NCBI GenBank assembly: GCA_026125795.1
Contig: JAHCKM010000002.1
Location: 744,001 to 808,000, forward strand
DNA from: Burkholderiaceae bacterium
Lineage (GTDB): Bacteria; Pseudomonadota; Gammaproteobacteria; Burkholderiales; Burkholderiaceae_C
DNA length: 64,000 bases
Direction: 5' to 3'
Each line of letters opens with the position of its first letter. Positions within the stretch are counted from its first letter, which is position 1. The notes below the pieces were generated by a model. That model made no database searches and was not told where the DNA came from. It was given only the letters and a program-made list of their open reading frames with translations. Position numbers and translations under genes: made by a program. Below, one piece after another: positions 1-8,543 of this stretch.

Positions 1-15
1 GCACGCATTGTTTCG

Positions 16-261
16 TCAGCCGTCAGTCCAGCCGATCGCACCTTCAGCCACATAGCGCCGGAAATCACCGTACGGCATGGCCGCCTGGCCGCGGTAGTTG
101 CCATCGGTCCAGCTCAGCGTGACATCGGAACGCGTGATCGCGATCTCGATCGGGCCCTTGCGGATCCCAAGCATGATGCCTTCGCCTTCGCGAAATTCGA
201 CCCTGCCGATGATCATGCCGGCACGCCGCAGTGAAGGCGTGGCAGTCGCCGCATGGGCCAT
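16..261 (-). CDS. Small hypothetical protein (81 aa)
   Basis: Function not recognised. The ATG at 261 gives an 81-residue protein with alternating hydrophobic and charged residues, as in a small beta-rich fold. The centre reads GPIEIAITRSDVTLSWTDG and the end AMPYGDFRRYVAEGAI; there is no signal peptide or membrane segment. The frame stays open upstream to 486, but that part is Arg/Gly-rich and antisense to the oxidoreductase gene, so the short form is preferred. It ends just inside the window edge and lies 24 bases downstream of the Rieske oxidoreductase on the same strand, so the two may be co-transcribed. Confidence 0.55.
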   Translation of the reverse strand: MAHAATATPSLRRAGMIIGRVEFREGEGIMLGIRKGPIEIAITRSDVTLSWTDGNYRGQAAMPYGDFRRYVAEGAIGWTDG

Positions 262-284
262 CTGAACCACGGTGTTGGTTGAGT

Positions 285-1886
285 TCAGGCGATCGACCGA
301 TCGATTGCGACGGGGTCGCTCGCCGGAAACGTCATGGCCAAGGCCTCGTCCAGCTCGGTATCGCGCTGCGTGGAGGTTTGAGCGTTGCCGCTTTTGATTG
401 CGCGCTCGGCGGCCAGACTGGACGCGTCGCGACCAATGGTCGCCAGCGCCAGCCTTTGGCCGGCCAGCAGGTACGTCACCCCGCAATCCCTGGCCGCGAC
501 GGATCCTTCTATCACCATCGCGTCCCAGCGTTCGGCGTGTCCGATGTACTGGATCGCCACGTCGTAGTGCTGGCTCCAGAAGAACGGCACGGCGTCGAAG
601 CGCTGGCGCATGCCCAGCATGTTGAGGGCGGCAACCTGACCCTGCCGTTGGGCCAGTGCCCAGTGTTCCACCCGGATGCGCTGTCCGGTGTACGGATCCG
701 GATAGCGCGCGATGTCACCGGCGGCATAGATGCCGGGCGCACTCGTTTGCAGGTACTCGTCGACCACGACGCCGCGGTCGATCGCCAGGCCCGCTTTTTC
801 AGCCAGCCCAAGACGCGGGCGCACGCCCACGCCGGCAATGATCAGGTCGGCGCGCAGCCGCGTGCCATCCGCGAGCGTGACGAGGGTTCCGTTCACCTCG
901 CGCACCATCGTGCCCAGGTGAAAGGTCACGCCTTGCGACTCGTGAAACCGCTGCAAGAACTGCCCGATCTCCGAACCGAACGTGCGCAGCATCGGCACGG
1001 TGTCGGTCGACACCACGTGCACCTTGAGCCCGCGCCCTACCAGGGAGGCCGCCACCTCGAGGCCGACGAAGCTCGAGCCGATCACCACTGCGCTGTGCGA
1101 GCGCGCGGCTTGCGCGATGATCCGTCGGCAATCCGCGAAGCTGCGCAGCGTGAACACTTGGTCGAGCGTGGCCCCGGGGATCACCAGTTCTACCGGCTTG
1201 GCGCCGGTGGCGAGGAGCAGCCTGTCGAAGGGCAGGTCGGTACCTCTGGAGACCCGTAGTCGCTTCGCTGCGGTATCGACCGCAAGCGCGGAGGTGTTCA
1301 ACAACAGTTCGACCTGCTGTTCCTTGTACCAGGCCGGTGATCTTAGTGGCATCCACTCGTCCGGTACGCCACCGGCGAGATAGTCCTTGGACAGGTTTGG
1401 GCGATCGATCGGTGGATCCGCATCGGCGCTGACCATCGTCAACGCGCCGTTGTAGCCCTTGCGGCGCAACATCTCCGCTGCGGCGAGACCGGCGGCACCG
1501 CCGCCCACGATGACGATGCTGTTGGGCGATCCGCAGACGGGCCCCCCGATGGGCGCTTCGATCCGTTTGCGAACGAGCGCTTTACCATCGACCACCTCGA
1601 CGTGCCAGCAGGGCAGTGCGTCCAGCGCGGGCGCGCCGACCGCCTCGCCGGTGCTGATGTCGAACCTGGAGTGGTGCAGCGGACAGCGCAGAACATGGTC
1701 TGCGAGCAGTCCGTCGCACAGGTTTGCCTGGTAGTGCGTGCAACGCGCACCGAGCGCGAACACGCCCTCGTCCGAGCGGACCAGCATGGCCGGCACACCG
1801 TCGACTTGGCCCGGAACCATCACACCCGGTCGCAGATCCCGCAGCGGGACACCATGGCGCAGGTCACGCGTGTCGCTTGTGTTCAT
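285..1886 (-). CDS. Rieske [2Fe-2S] domain fused to FAD/NAD(P)H oxidoreductase
   Basis: A 533-residue two-domain protein. Residues ~10-110 form a Rieske domain with the cluster ligands visible as CTHYQANLC and CPLHHSRFD (C-x-H and C-x2-H). Residues ~120-460 are a ferredoxin-reductase-like FAD enzyme with an N-terminal dinucleotide motif (IVIVGGGAAGLAAAE), an internal NAD(P)H motif (VVIGSSFVGLEVAAS) and the FAD-closing motif GIYAAGDIA. This layout matches the AIFM3-like/assimilatory ferredoxin reductase family, which passes electrons from NAD(P)H through FAD to the Rieske cluster or an acceptor. The last ~20 residues carry a separate motif, LDEALAMTFPASDPVA, seen as a tail on unrelated small proteobacterial proteins. 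The substrate cannot be told from sequence. It is cytoplasmic and has no dedicated partner gene nearby. Confidence 0.85.
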   Translation of the reverse strand: MNTSDTRDLRHGVPLRDLRPGVMVPGQVDGVPAMLVRSDEGVFALGARCTHYQANLCDGLLADHVLRCPLHHSRFDISTGEAVGAPALDALPCWHVEVVDGKALVRKRIEAPIGGPVCGSPNSIVIVGGGAAGLAAAEMLRRKGYNGALTMVSADADPPIDRPNLSKDYLAGGVPDEWMPLRSPAWYKEQQVELLLNTSALAVDTAAKRLRVSRGTDLPFDRLLLATGAKPVELVIPGATLDQVFTLRSFADCRRIIAQAARSHSAVVIGSSFVGLEVAASLVGRGLKVHVVSTDTVPMLRTFGSEIGQFLQRFHESQGVTFHLGTMVREVNGTLVTLADGTRLRADLIIAGVGVRPRLGLAEKAGLAIDRGVVVDEYLQTSAPGIYAAGDIARYPDPYTGQRIRVEHWALAQRQGQVAALNMLGMRQRFDAVPFFWSQHYDVAIQYIGHAERWDAMVIEGSVAARDCGVTYLLAGQRLALATIGRDASSLAAERAIKSGNAQTSTQRDTELDEALAMTFPASDPVAIDRSIA

Positions 1887-2257
1887 GAGCTTTCCTTAAC
1901 ACGACGATTGGTCACCCTTTCGGCCCATCTCGGTGCTCTGCTGTTCATGGCGACTCATTCCTTCAGAACGGCAGTTTCAGCTGGCGTTCGGAGTCCGTCC
2001 ATTGAACGAAGGTGTTGCCGAGTCTGGGCACTCACACGGACTCACGTGGCTTCATGAAGCAGAGTCGGCGCAGGCCATCCACTCAGAAACGGCACCGGTA
2101 CGGAAGGAATAGGGCGCACGTGCGAGCGGCGTCGAAAAAGTCGCATAACCGCCTACGCCGAAGGCGGGATGGCACGTGGCCACGCGCAGCCCACAGTGGA
2201 GCGGGGTATGCAGCCCTGTGCCCCGCCCCAATCACCCCCACATCGCCGGACCCATCC
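1887..2257. other. Intergenic gap between divergent genes
   Basis: About 370 bases separate the divergently transcribed Rieske oxidoreductase and the Ohr/OsmC gene, so promoters for both must lie here. The ohr frame stays open upstream to 2012, but that part is Arg-rich and lacks family homology. No convincing -35/-10 pair, OhrR palindrome or RNA element was recognised by eye. Confidence 0.4.
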
Positions 2258-2686
2258 ATGAGCAAGATCGACAAAGTCATCTTTGGCGGCAAGACACACA
2301 CCACCGCCCGTGGCGGCGAGCGCGTTGACATCGCGCTGTCGTCGCCCAATGAGGGCAGTACTTCGTACACGTACCTCGAAGTCGATTCGCATCCGCTGGC
2401 CGAGCAGCTGTTCGCCGGTGCATGGTCGGCTTGCTTCATGTCCGCCCTCAAGCACGTTGCGAAGGAGAAGCAAGTGCAACTGCCGGCTGGCGTGTCCCTC
2501 GATCTGGAAGTGGATGTGGGTCTGGCCGGCGACGGCTTCCTGCTCCAGGCCCGGCTGGACGTGAGCTTGCCCGGCATGCCTCGCGAGGTTGCCGAGTCGC
2601 TTGCGCACACCGCCGATCAGGTGTGCCCCTATTCGAAGGCCACGCGAGGCAACATCGGCGTGACCATGAGGGTGTTCACTTCCTGA
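2258..2686 (+). CDS. ohr: Ohr/OsmC-family organic hydroperoxide resistance protein
   Basis: A 142-residue OsmC-fold thiol peroxidase of the Ohr type. The two reactive cysteines are in the expected settings: ACFMSALKHVA near residue 60 (peroxidatic) and VCPYSKATRGNIGV near residue 125 (resolving). Family members reduce organic and fatty-acid hydroperoxides with lipoyl-dependent reductants. Start ATG 2258 follows the family N-terminus (MSKIDKVIFGGKTHT). A gene for the usual repressor OhrR is not adjacent. The following genes encode a Rof-like protein and a pyruvate dehydrogenase E1; lipoylated enzymes are the known electron source for Ohr, so the neighbourhood is suggestive, though a functional link is inference. 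Confidence 0.9.
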   Translation: MSKIDKVIFGGKTHTTARGGERVDIALSSPNEGSTSYTYLEVDSHPLAEQLFAGAWSACFMSALKHVAKEKQVQLPAGVSLDLEVDVGLAGDGFLLQARLDVSLPGMPREVAESLAHTADQVCPYSKATRGNIGVTMRVFTS

Positions 2687-2829
2687 CGGCGGCCAAGCCG
2701 GCCGTGGCGGCGCTTCTGCCCGCCGCGGCGTGATCCTGCACGACATCACCGACGCAAGTGCAGGCGAGCCCGGTGTCGCGCACGAAGCCGCGCGCACGTG
2801 TCTCGGTTGCGGTGCGTGAGAGAACTGCC

Positions 2830-3081
2830 ATGACCACTCCAGAGCCGACATACGTTCCCATCAGCTGCAGCTTCCACGACGTGCTGGAGGCGGTGGCCAC
2901 CACGCGCAAGCCGGTGCGCATCGACTTCGTGGATGGCGACGGGCAACCCCAGCACCGCAGCGCCGTCATCGTCGACGTCTTCAGCAAAGACGGTGCGGAG
3001 TACGTCGCGATCGGAACGGGCGAGACGCTGCGGCTGGACCGGCTTGTCGAGGTGGACGGCCGCAAGCTCGCCGACCACTGA
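2830..3081 (+). CDS. Rof-like Rho-binding antiterminator
   Basis: An 83-residue protein resembling the ROF/Rho-binding antiterminator family (small proteins that bind Rho and reduce Rho-dependent termination). Seen features are the opening YVPISCSFHDVLEAVAT, a central strand set ending DVFSKDGAEYVAIGT, and the closing GETLRLDRLVEVDG, which fit the family pattern of PI-C near the N-terminus and RLD near the C-terminus. ATG 2830 is chosen because it lies just before the conserved start and follows GAGAG; upstream in-frame codons encode an Arg-rich stretch. It ends 13 bases before aceE, so the two are probably one transcript, an unusual pairing. The family call is by eye. Confidence 0.65.
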   Translation: MTTPEPTYVPISCSFHDVLEAVATTRKPVRIDFVDGDGQPQHRSAVIVDVFSKDGAEYVAIGTGETLRLDRLVEVDGRKLADH

Positions 3082-3094
3082 GACAGTGGCATCG

Positions 3095-5788
3095 ATGAAC
3101 GCAAAGAACGGTGTGATCCAGGTTCTCCTGGACGATGACGACGCAGATCCGCAGGAGACGACCGAGTGGCTGGAAGCGATCGATGGCGTCATCGCCAACG
3201 TCGGGCCGAGACGCGCTCACTATCTGATCGAGCGGCAGATCGCCTGGTCGCGCCTGCGTGGACAGTCGCAGCCGCACGCCGCTGGCACGCCCTACGTCAA
3301 CACCATCGCCGTCGAACACCAACCCCGCGTGCCGGGAGACCCCGTCATCGAGCACCGCATCCGCGCCTACACACGCTGGAACGCGATGGCGATGGTGGTG
3401 CGCGCTGCCAAGACAACGAACGTCGGCGGCCACATCGCATCGTTCGGATCCGCCGCGACGCTGTACGACGTGGGATTCAATCACTTCTGGCGCGCCGCGA
3501 CCGCCCGGCATGGCGGCGATCTGGTCTTCGTGCAGGGCCATGCAGCCCCGGGCATCTATGCCCGGGCTTTCCTGACAGGCCGGTTGACCGCCCGGCAGCT
3601 CGACAACTACCGCCGGGAAGTGAGCGGCGAGGGCCTCTCGTCTTACCCGCATCCCTGGCTGATGCGCGACTTCTGGCAGTTCCCGACCGTGTCGATGGGC
3701 CTCGGGCCGCTGATGGCTGTCTACCAGGCCCGCTTCATGAAGTACCTGCAGGCGCGCGGCATCGCGAAAACCGACGATCGCAAGGTTTGGGTGTTCCTCG
3801 GTGACGGCGAGATGGATCAGCCGGAGTCCTTGGCGGGGCTGGGCATGGCGGCGCGCGAGCGCCTGGGAAACCTCGTCTTCGTGGTCAATGCAAACCTGCA
3901 GCGGCTGGATGGCCCGGTGCGAGGCAACGGCAAGATCGTGCAGGAGCTCGAATCGATCTTCCTCGGGGCCGGCTGGCGCGTGATCAAGGTGCTATGGGGC
4001 AGCCGCTGGGACGTGCTCTTCGCCCGCGACAAGACCGGCGCGCTCGCGCGGCGCATGTCGGAAGTGGTCGACGGCGACTACCAGACTTACCGCGCGAAGT
4101 CCGGTGCGTATCTGCGCGAACACTTCTTCAACACCCCCGAACTGAAGGCGCTTGTGGCCGACTACAGCGACGAGGACCTCTGGCGACTGGACCGCGGCGG
4201 CCACGATCCGCAGAAGGTGTACGCTGCGTTCGCCGAAGCGGCGCGAGGTGGCGACCTGCCCACGGTGATTCTCGCCAAGACCATCAAGGGCTACGGAATG
4301 GGCGAGCCGAGCCAAGCCTCCAACACCAACCACCAGCAGAAGACCCTGTCGCCGCAGGCGCTGCGGGGCCTGCGCGACAAGTACGCGCTGCCCATCGCGG
4401 ACGACCGGATCGACGACGTTCCCTACATCGCCTTTGCCGAGGGGTCGCGGGAGCTGGCCTACATGCACGCCCGCCGCGAGGCGCTCGGCGGGCAACTGCC
4501 GACACGGCGCAGGAGCGCCGAGCCGCTCGCCGTGCCGCCGCTGGCGACGTTCGACACGCTTCTGAAAGGCACACCCGAAGGCCGAGGCATCTCCACGACG
4601 ATGGCCTTCGTGCGCATTCTAGGGATGCTTCTGCGAGATGAGTCCCTCGGGCCTCGCGTCGTGCCGATCGTCCCGGACGAGTCGCGCACGTTCGGCATGG
4701 AGGGATTGTTCCGGCAGATCGGCATCTGGAACCAGGATGGGCAGCGCTATGTGCCGCAGGACGCCGAAACCTTGTCGTTCTACAAGGAGTCCCCCACCGG
4801 CCAGTTCCTGCAGGAAGGCATCACTGAAGCTGGTGCCATGGCGGACTGGATCGCTGCCGCGACTTCGTACTCGACACACGGGCAGGTCATGGTGCCCTTC
4901 TACATCTTCTACTCGATGTTCGGCTTTCAGAGGATCGGCGACCTGGCCTGGGCCGCCGCAGACATGTGTGCTCGAGGCTTCCTGCTGGGTGGCCTTGCCG
5001 GGCGAACGACGATCAATGGAGAAGGCTTGCAACACGAAGACGGCCACTCGTTGCTGTGGGCGTCGGCGGTGCCCAACTGCATCAGCTACGACCCCACCTT
5101 CGCCTACGAGTTGGCCGTCATCGTGCAGGACGGCCTGCGCCGCATGGTGGCCGACCAGGAAGACGTCTTCTTCTACCTGACCGTGATGAACGAGGCCTAT
5201 GCCCAGCCCTCGCTCCCCGAGGGCCCCGCGGTCTCGGCGGACATCCTGAGGGGCATGTACGCGTTCCGGCGCGCCGCCCCCGACGCAGGAGTGCTCCGCG
5301 TGCAGCTGCTGGGCGCCGGCACGATCTTCAATGAGGTCATCGCGGCTGCCGACCTGTTGCGCGACCACTGGCAGGTGGCGGCCGACCTTTGGGGCGTGCC
5401 GGGCCTGACCCAACTCGCGCGCGATGGCCAGGCGGCCGAGCGGGAGCACCTCCTGCATCCGGAGTCCCCACGTCGCATTCCCCACGTGACCCGCCTGCTG
5501 CAGGGCACGACCGGTCCCGTGATCGTCGCCACCGACTACGTGCGGGCTCTCGCCGAGCAGATTCGCGCCTATGTGCCCCGTCGCTACGTCGTGCTTGGCA
5601 CCGACGGCTTCGGCCGTTCCGACACTCGCCAGGCATTGCGCCATTTCTTCGAGGTGGATCGCCACTGGGTGGCCATTGCAGCGCTCAAGGCGCTGGCCGA
5701 TGATGGGTCGATCCCCGCTTCACGCGTGACCGAGGCGATTCGCAAGTACGGCATCGACCCGGACAAGCCCAACCCGCTACATGCCTGA
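3095..5788 (+). CDS. aceE: Pyruvate dehydrogenase E1 component, homodimeric type (first copy)
   Basis: An 897-residue homologue of AceE, the thiamine-diphosphate E1 subunit that decarboxylates pyruvate and acetylates lipoyl-E2. The ThDP site is visible as GDGEMDQPES followed by VNANLQRLDGPVRGN. Other family blocks are YVNTIAVEH, FQRIGDLAWAA, and the histidine-containing GEGLQHEDGHS. ATG 3095 is chosen because the upstream extension overlaps the Rof-like gene. Compared with the second aceE at 61946 it has the same architecture but many substitutions, for example NAN for NCN in the ThDP motif region and ASQASNTNHQQ-type changes near the inner loop. No aceF or lpd follows, so it would have to share E2/E3 from elsewhere. 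Whether it is an active isoenzyme or has another substrate is unknown. Confidence 0.9.
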   Translation: MNAKNGVIQVLLDDDDADPQETTEWLEAIDGVIANVGPRRAHYLIERQIAWSRLRGQSQPHAAGTPYVNTIAVEHQPRVPGDPVIEHRIRAYTRWNAMAMVVRAAKTTNVGGHIASFGSAATLYDVGFNHFWRAATARHGGDLVFVQGHAAPGIYARAFLTGRLTARQLDNYRREVSGEGLSSYPHPWLMRDFWQFPTVSMGLGPLMAVYQARFMKYLQARGIAKTDDRKVWVFLGDGEMDQPESLAGLGMAARERLGNLVFVVNANLQRLDGPVRGNGKIVQELESIFLGAGWRVIKVLWGSRWDVLFARDKTGALARRMSEVVDGDYQTYRAKSGAYLREHFFNTPELKALVADYSDEDLWRLDRGGHDPQKVYAAFAEAARGGDLPTVILAKTIKGYGMGEPSQASNTNHQQKTLSPQALRGLRDKYALPIADDRIDDVPYIAFAEGSRELAYMHARREALGGQLPTRRRSAEPLAVPPLATFDTLLKGTPEGRGISTTMAFVRILGMLLRDESLGPRVVPIVPDESRTFGMEGLFRQIGIWNQDGQRYVPQDAETLSFYKESPTGQFLQEGITEAGAMADWIAAATSYSTHGQVMVPFYIFYSMFGFQRIGDLAWAAADMCARGFLLGGLAGRTTINGEGLQHEDGHSLLWASAVPNCISYDPTFAYELAVIVQDGLRRMVADQEDVFFYLTVMNEAYAQPSLPEGPAVSADILRGMYAFRRAAPDAGVLRVQLLGAGTIFNEVIAAADLLRDHWQVAADLWGVPGLTQLARDGQAAEREHLLHPESPRRIPHVTRLLQGTTGPVIVATDYVRALAEQIRAYVPRRYVVLGTDGFGRSDTRQALRHFFEVDRHWVAIAALKALADDGSIPASRVTEAIRKYGIDPDKPNPLHA

Positions 5789-5837
5789 GTAGGTGTCCGG
5801 CGGAGGCAAGTTCACCGACGCCTTGGGTTGATCCCAG

Positions 5838-6629
5838 TCACGATGCACCCGTCGGCATCGACAACCAGAACGTCGTGCCGGGGCCGTTGTTGGGGCTCGC
5901 CCACAAACGACCGCCATGGCGTTCGGCAATCGACCGGCTGAGGTACAGGCCCACGCCCGTGCCGTCAGCCTTGGTGGTATGGAAAGGCTTGAAGAGCTCG
6001 GCGACATCGTCGGCCGCGATCCCCGTACCCACATCGCACACGCTGATCGTGGCTTGCTGCGATTGCGACTCCCAGCGCGTGACGATCGCGAGCTGTCGTG
6101 GTCGGTCATGAACAGTCCGCATCGCTTCGATCGCATTGCGTACGAGGTTGTGGATGACCTGCCGTAGCTGCGTGCGATCGCCTTGCAGCGGCGGCACGTC
6201 GTCGGCCAGGTCACACTCGACGACCACATGGGCTCGCCTCAGCTCGCAACCAAGGGCACCAATCACGTCCTGGACCGAGTCGTTCAGGTCGACCTGTGCC
6301 AGGGCGGCCTTCTGGTTCGCAAAGTGCGATCGCAGACTCTCGATGAGTTCAGCGCAACGTTGCGCGTCCCGCAGGATCAAGTTGGCCGTGCGGCGCGCTT
6401 GCTCCACTCCGGGCGCTTCCCCATCCAACGCGCGGAGGCACGTGCTGGCGTTGGTCATGATGCCGGACAGTGGCTGGCTCAGCTCGTGCGCCAGGGATGC
6501 CATGAACATCTGCGCATCACTGATTCCCTCGGCCTGCACCGGCTGCCCAGAGAGCCGGGGTGCAGGGGGAAGCGCCACGGCCCGGAAGTGTTCGACCATG
6601 GGCAGAACGCGTTCGGTCCAGTTCTGCAT
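5838..6629 (-). CDS. Soluble sensor histidine kinase
   Basis: A 263-residue cytoplasmic kinase with only a short N-terminal leader before the catalytic core. The H-box SLAHELSQPLSGI places the phospho-accepting histidine at residue 48. The ATPase domain shows the N-box HNLVRNAIEAM, the G1 box DVGTGIA and the G2 box GTGVGLYLSRSI. No transmembrane segment or PAS domain is present, so the stimulus must come from another protein or the gene is a shortened copy of a larger FixL/DctB-like kinase. No response regulator is adjacent. It converges on the end of the first aceE and diverges from the thioredoxin-fold gene; about 240 bases separate it from the latter. Its target is unknown. Confidence 0.85.
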   Translation of the reverse strand: MQNWTERVLPMVEHFRAVALPPAPRLSGQPVQAEGISDAQMFMASLAHELSQPLSGIMTNASTCLRALDGEAPGVEQARRTANLILRDAQRCAELIESLRSHFANQKAALAQVDLNDSVQDVIGALGCELRRAHVVVECDLADDVPPLQGDRTQLRQVIHNLVRNAIEAMRTVHDRPRQLAIVTRWESQSQQATISVCDVGTGIAADDVAELFKPFHTTKADGTGVGLYLSRSIAERHGGRLWASPNNGPGTTFWLSMPTGAS

Positions 6630-6866
6630 CGGGATTCCCGGCTAGAGCATCGGCAAGGAGTCGGCGTCACTCCACTGTGCAGCAGCGGCCTCACTGAAAC
6701 CTGAAGATTTCCTGATGTTTGCTCCGCCGGGACCCTCGCCGGCTGTGGAAGCCCGATACGTTTGTCCAATGGAGGGGCGCAGATCGACCTGCTTCAATCG
6801 TTGCGGCGAGCGCGGTGGGCCGGTGGGGCACTCCCGAGCCGCGCGACCAACGGCCGGAGCCCACGA

Positions 6867-7919
6867 GTGATCGACAAGAGAGCGTTCCTGATGACTTTGT
6901 TTGCGGGCCATGGGTGGGCCGCTTCACCCACTGCGCACCCGACCACCGGACTGCGATCGCTTGGGGATGACCCCGACATGCTGCAAGGTGCGACTGCGTG
7001 GCTCAACTCGCCGCCGCTGACCCGCAAGGACTTGCGAGGGAAAGTCGTCCTGGTCGACTTCTGGACCTATTCGTGCATCAACTGGAGGCGCGAGTATCCG
7101 TTCGTTCGCGCCTGGGCGGCCAAGTATCGAGACCTGGGGCTGGTCGTCATCGGTGTCCACACGCCCGAGTTCTCGTTCGAAAAGGACATTGCCAATGTCA
7201 AGCGGGCCGTGCAGGAGATCGGTGTGTCTTACCCGGTGGCCGTCGATTCGGAGCGCAGGATCTGGCGCGCCTTCCGCAACGCCTACTGGCCCGCGCTCTA
7301 CTTCATCGACGCGAGAGGCATGCTGAGGCACCACCAATTCGGCGAGGGGGCCTACGACACCTCCGAGCGCGTGATCCAGCAGTTGCTGAAGGAAACCGGC
7401 TTGACGGGCATTCCTTCGGACCTGGTCGCTCCGGTAGCGACCGGTGCGGAGGCACAACCCGACTGGGAGAACCTGCAGTCACCCGAGACGTACCTCGGGT
7501 TCGGGCGCTCGCACGGCCTGGTGTCGGCTGGCGCGACGCCGAACAAGCGACGTGCCTACGAGGCTCCTCCAAACATCCTGCTGAACCAATGGGCTCTTGC
7601 CGGGGACTGGACCTTGCATGACGAGGCGGCGCTTCTGGACAAGGCCAATGGCCGCATCGTGTTCTCCTTTCATGCGCGCGATCTGCATCTGGTGATGGGT
7701 CCGGCGACAGGGCGCGGCAGCATCGGCTTTAAGGTCACCATCGATGGCAAGCGACCCGGCCCGGCGCGGGGTGTCGACGTGGACGCCTTGGGGCTGGGCG
7801 TGATCACACAGCATCGGATGTACCAGCTGATCCGCCAGCCAATGCCGATTGCGCCGCGTCGGTTCGAGATCCAGTTCCTCGACCCGCAGGCCGAGGTGTA
7901 CGCCTTTACCTTCGGTTGA
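6867..7919 (+). CDS. Exported thioredoxin-fold (TlpA/DipZ C-terminal-like) protein
   Basis: A 350-residue protein. GTG 6867 is chosen because GGAG lies about eight bases upstream and it yields a short basic, hydrophobic leader (IDKRAFLMTLFAGHGWA) resembling a signal peptide. Residues ~50-190 are a redoxin domain (VVLVDFWTYSCINW, then GLVVIGVHTPEFSFEKD); the C-terminal ~150 residues are a beta-rich domain like that of DipZ (NQWALAGDWTLHDEAA, IVFSFHARDLHLVMG). The expected CxxC active site reads C-I-N-W, so the second cysteine is a tryptophan (TGG). That rules out a classical two-cysteine thioredoxin mechanism; a peroxidase-like or binding role is possible. It is followed by a palindrome and the iorAB pair. 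Confidence 0.75.
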   Translation: MIDKRAFLMTLFAGHGWAASPTAHPTTGLRSLGDDPDMLQGATAWLNSPPLTRKDLRGKVVLVDFWTYSCINWRREYPFVRAWAAKYRDLGLVVIGVHTPEFSFEKDIANVKRAVQEIGVSYPVAVDSERRIWRAFRNAYWPALYFIDARGMLRHHQFGEGAYDTSERVIQQLLKETGLTGIPSDLVAPVATGAEAQPDWENLQSPETYLGFGRSHGLVSAGATPNKRRAYEAPPNILLNQWALAGDWTLHDEAALLDKANGRIVFSFHARDLHLVMGPATGRGSIGFKVTIDGKRPGPARGVDVDALGLGVITQHRMYQLIRQPMPIAPRRFEIQFLDPQAEVYAFTFG

Positions 7920-7962
7920 TCCGTCCGCCTCGCGCAGTCAGCTCTGTCGGCACCCGACCGAC

Positions 7963-7987
7963 ACCAAGGTGTTGACAACACCTTGGT
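7963..7987. promoter_or_regulatory. Perfect palindrome upstream of iorA (operator or hairpin)
   Basis: Arms ACCAAGGTGTT (7963-7973) and AACACCTTGGT (7977-7987) are exact reverse complements around a 3-base GAC centre. A TTGACA hexamer (7972-7977) overlaps the centre, so a repressor or activator bound here could control a promoter facing iorA, whose ATG is at 8045. There is no T-run, so a terminator for the upstream gene is less likely. No regulator gene is adjacent. Confidence 0.6.
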
Positions 7988-8044
7988 TCAATGGCGATTG
8001 ACGGACACCGGTGGTCTTATCTCTTCGTTGCCTGGAGCGAAGCG

Positions 8045-8542
8045 ATGATCACACTCAATGTCAATGGAGTCGTCCGCGCCGTCGATGTGCCACCAGAGAT
8101 GCCGTTGCTGTGGACGCTGCGCGATGTCCTACACCTCACCGGGACGAAGTTCGGCTGCGGCGCCGGTCTTTGCGGTGCCTGCACGATCCAGATCGATGGC
8201 CAACCGACACGGTCTTGCATCACGCCGGTTTCCGCGGCGGTCGACAAGCGGATCACCACCATCGAGGCGATCGGCGAGACGCCCGCGGGCCGACGAATTC
8301 AAGCAGCCTGGATGGCCTTGGACGTGCCGCAATGCGGGTACTGCCAGTCCGGCCAGATCGTGTCCGCAAGCAGCCTGCTCGCGGCCAACAGGGAGCCCAG
8401 CGATGCCGACATTGATGCCGCGATGGCGGGCAACATCTGCCGTTGCGGCACCTATGTGCGCATCCGGGCTGCCATCAAGAAGGCCGCAAGCATGTCGACG
8501 GCGGCGCCGCTGACCCCGCAGAACAGCATTCGGGGGTCTTGA
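8045..8542 (+). CDS. iorA: Isoquinoline 1-oxidoreductase-type [2Fe-2S] small subunit
   Basis: A 165-residue iron-sulfur subunit of the xanthine-oxidase/isoquinoline 1-oxidoreductase family. The plant-type ferredoxin cluster is formed by CGAGLCGAC plus a later cysteine (RSC), and the second [2Fe-2S] site by CGYCQSG and CRCGTY. It hands electrons from the molybdenum subunit encoded immediately downstream to an external acceptor. ATG 8045 begins the family N-terminus (MITLNVNG); a longer frame from 7991 is not supported. It ends one base before the next start, so translation is probably coupled. The true substrate (aldehyde or N-heterocycle) is not predictable. Confidence 0.88.
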   Translation: MITLNVNGVVRAVDVPPEMPLLWTLRDVLHLTGTKFGCGAGLCGACTIQIDGQPTRSCITPVSAAVDKRITTIEAIGETPAGRRIQAAWMALDVPQCGYCQSGQIVSASSLLAANREPSDADIDAAMAGNICRCGTYVRIRAAIKKAASMSTAAPLTPQNSIRGS

Positions 8543-8543
8543 A

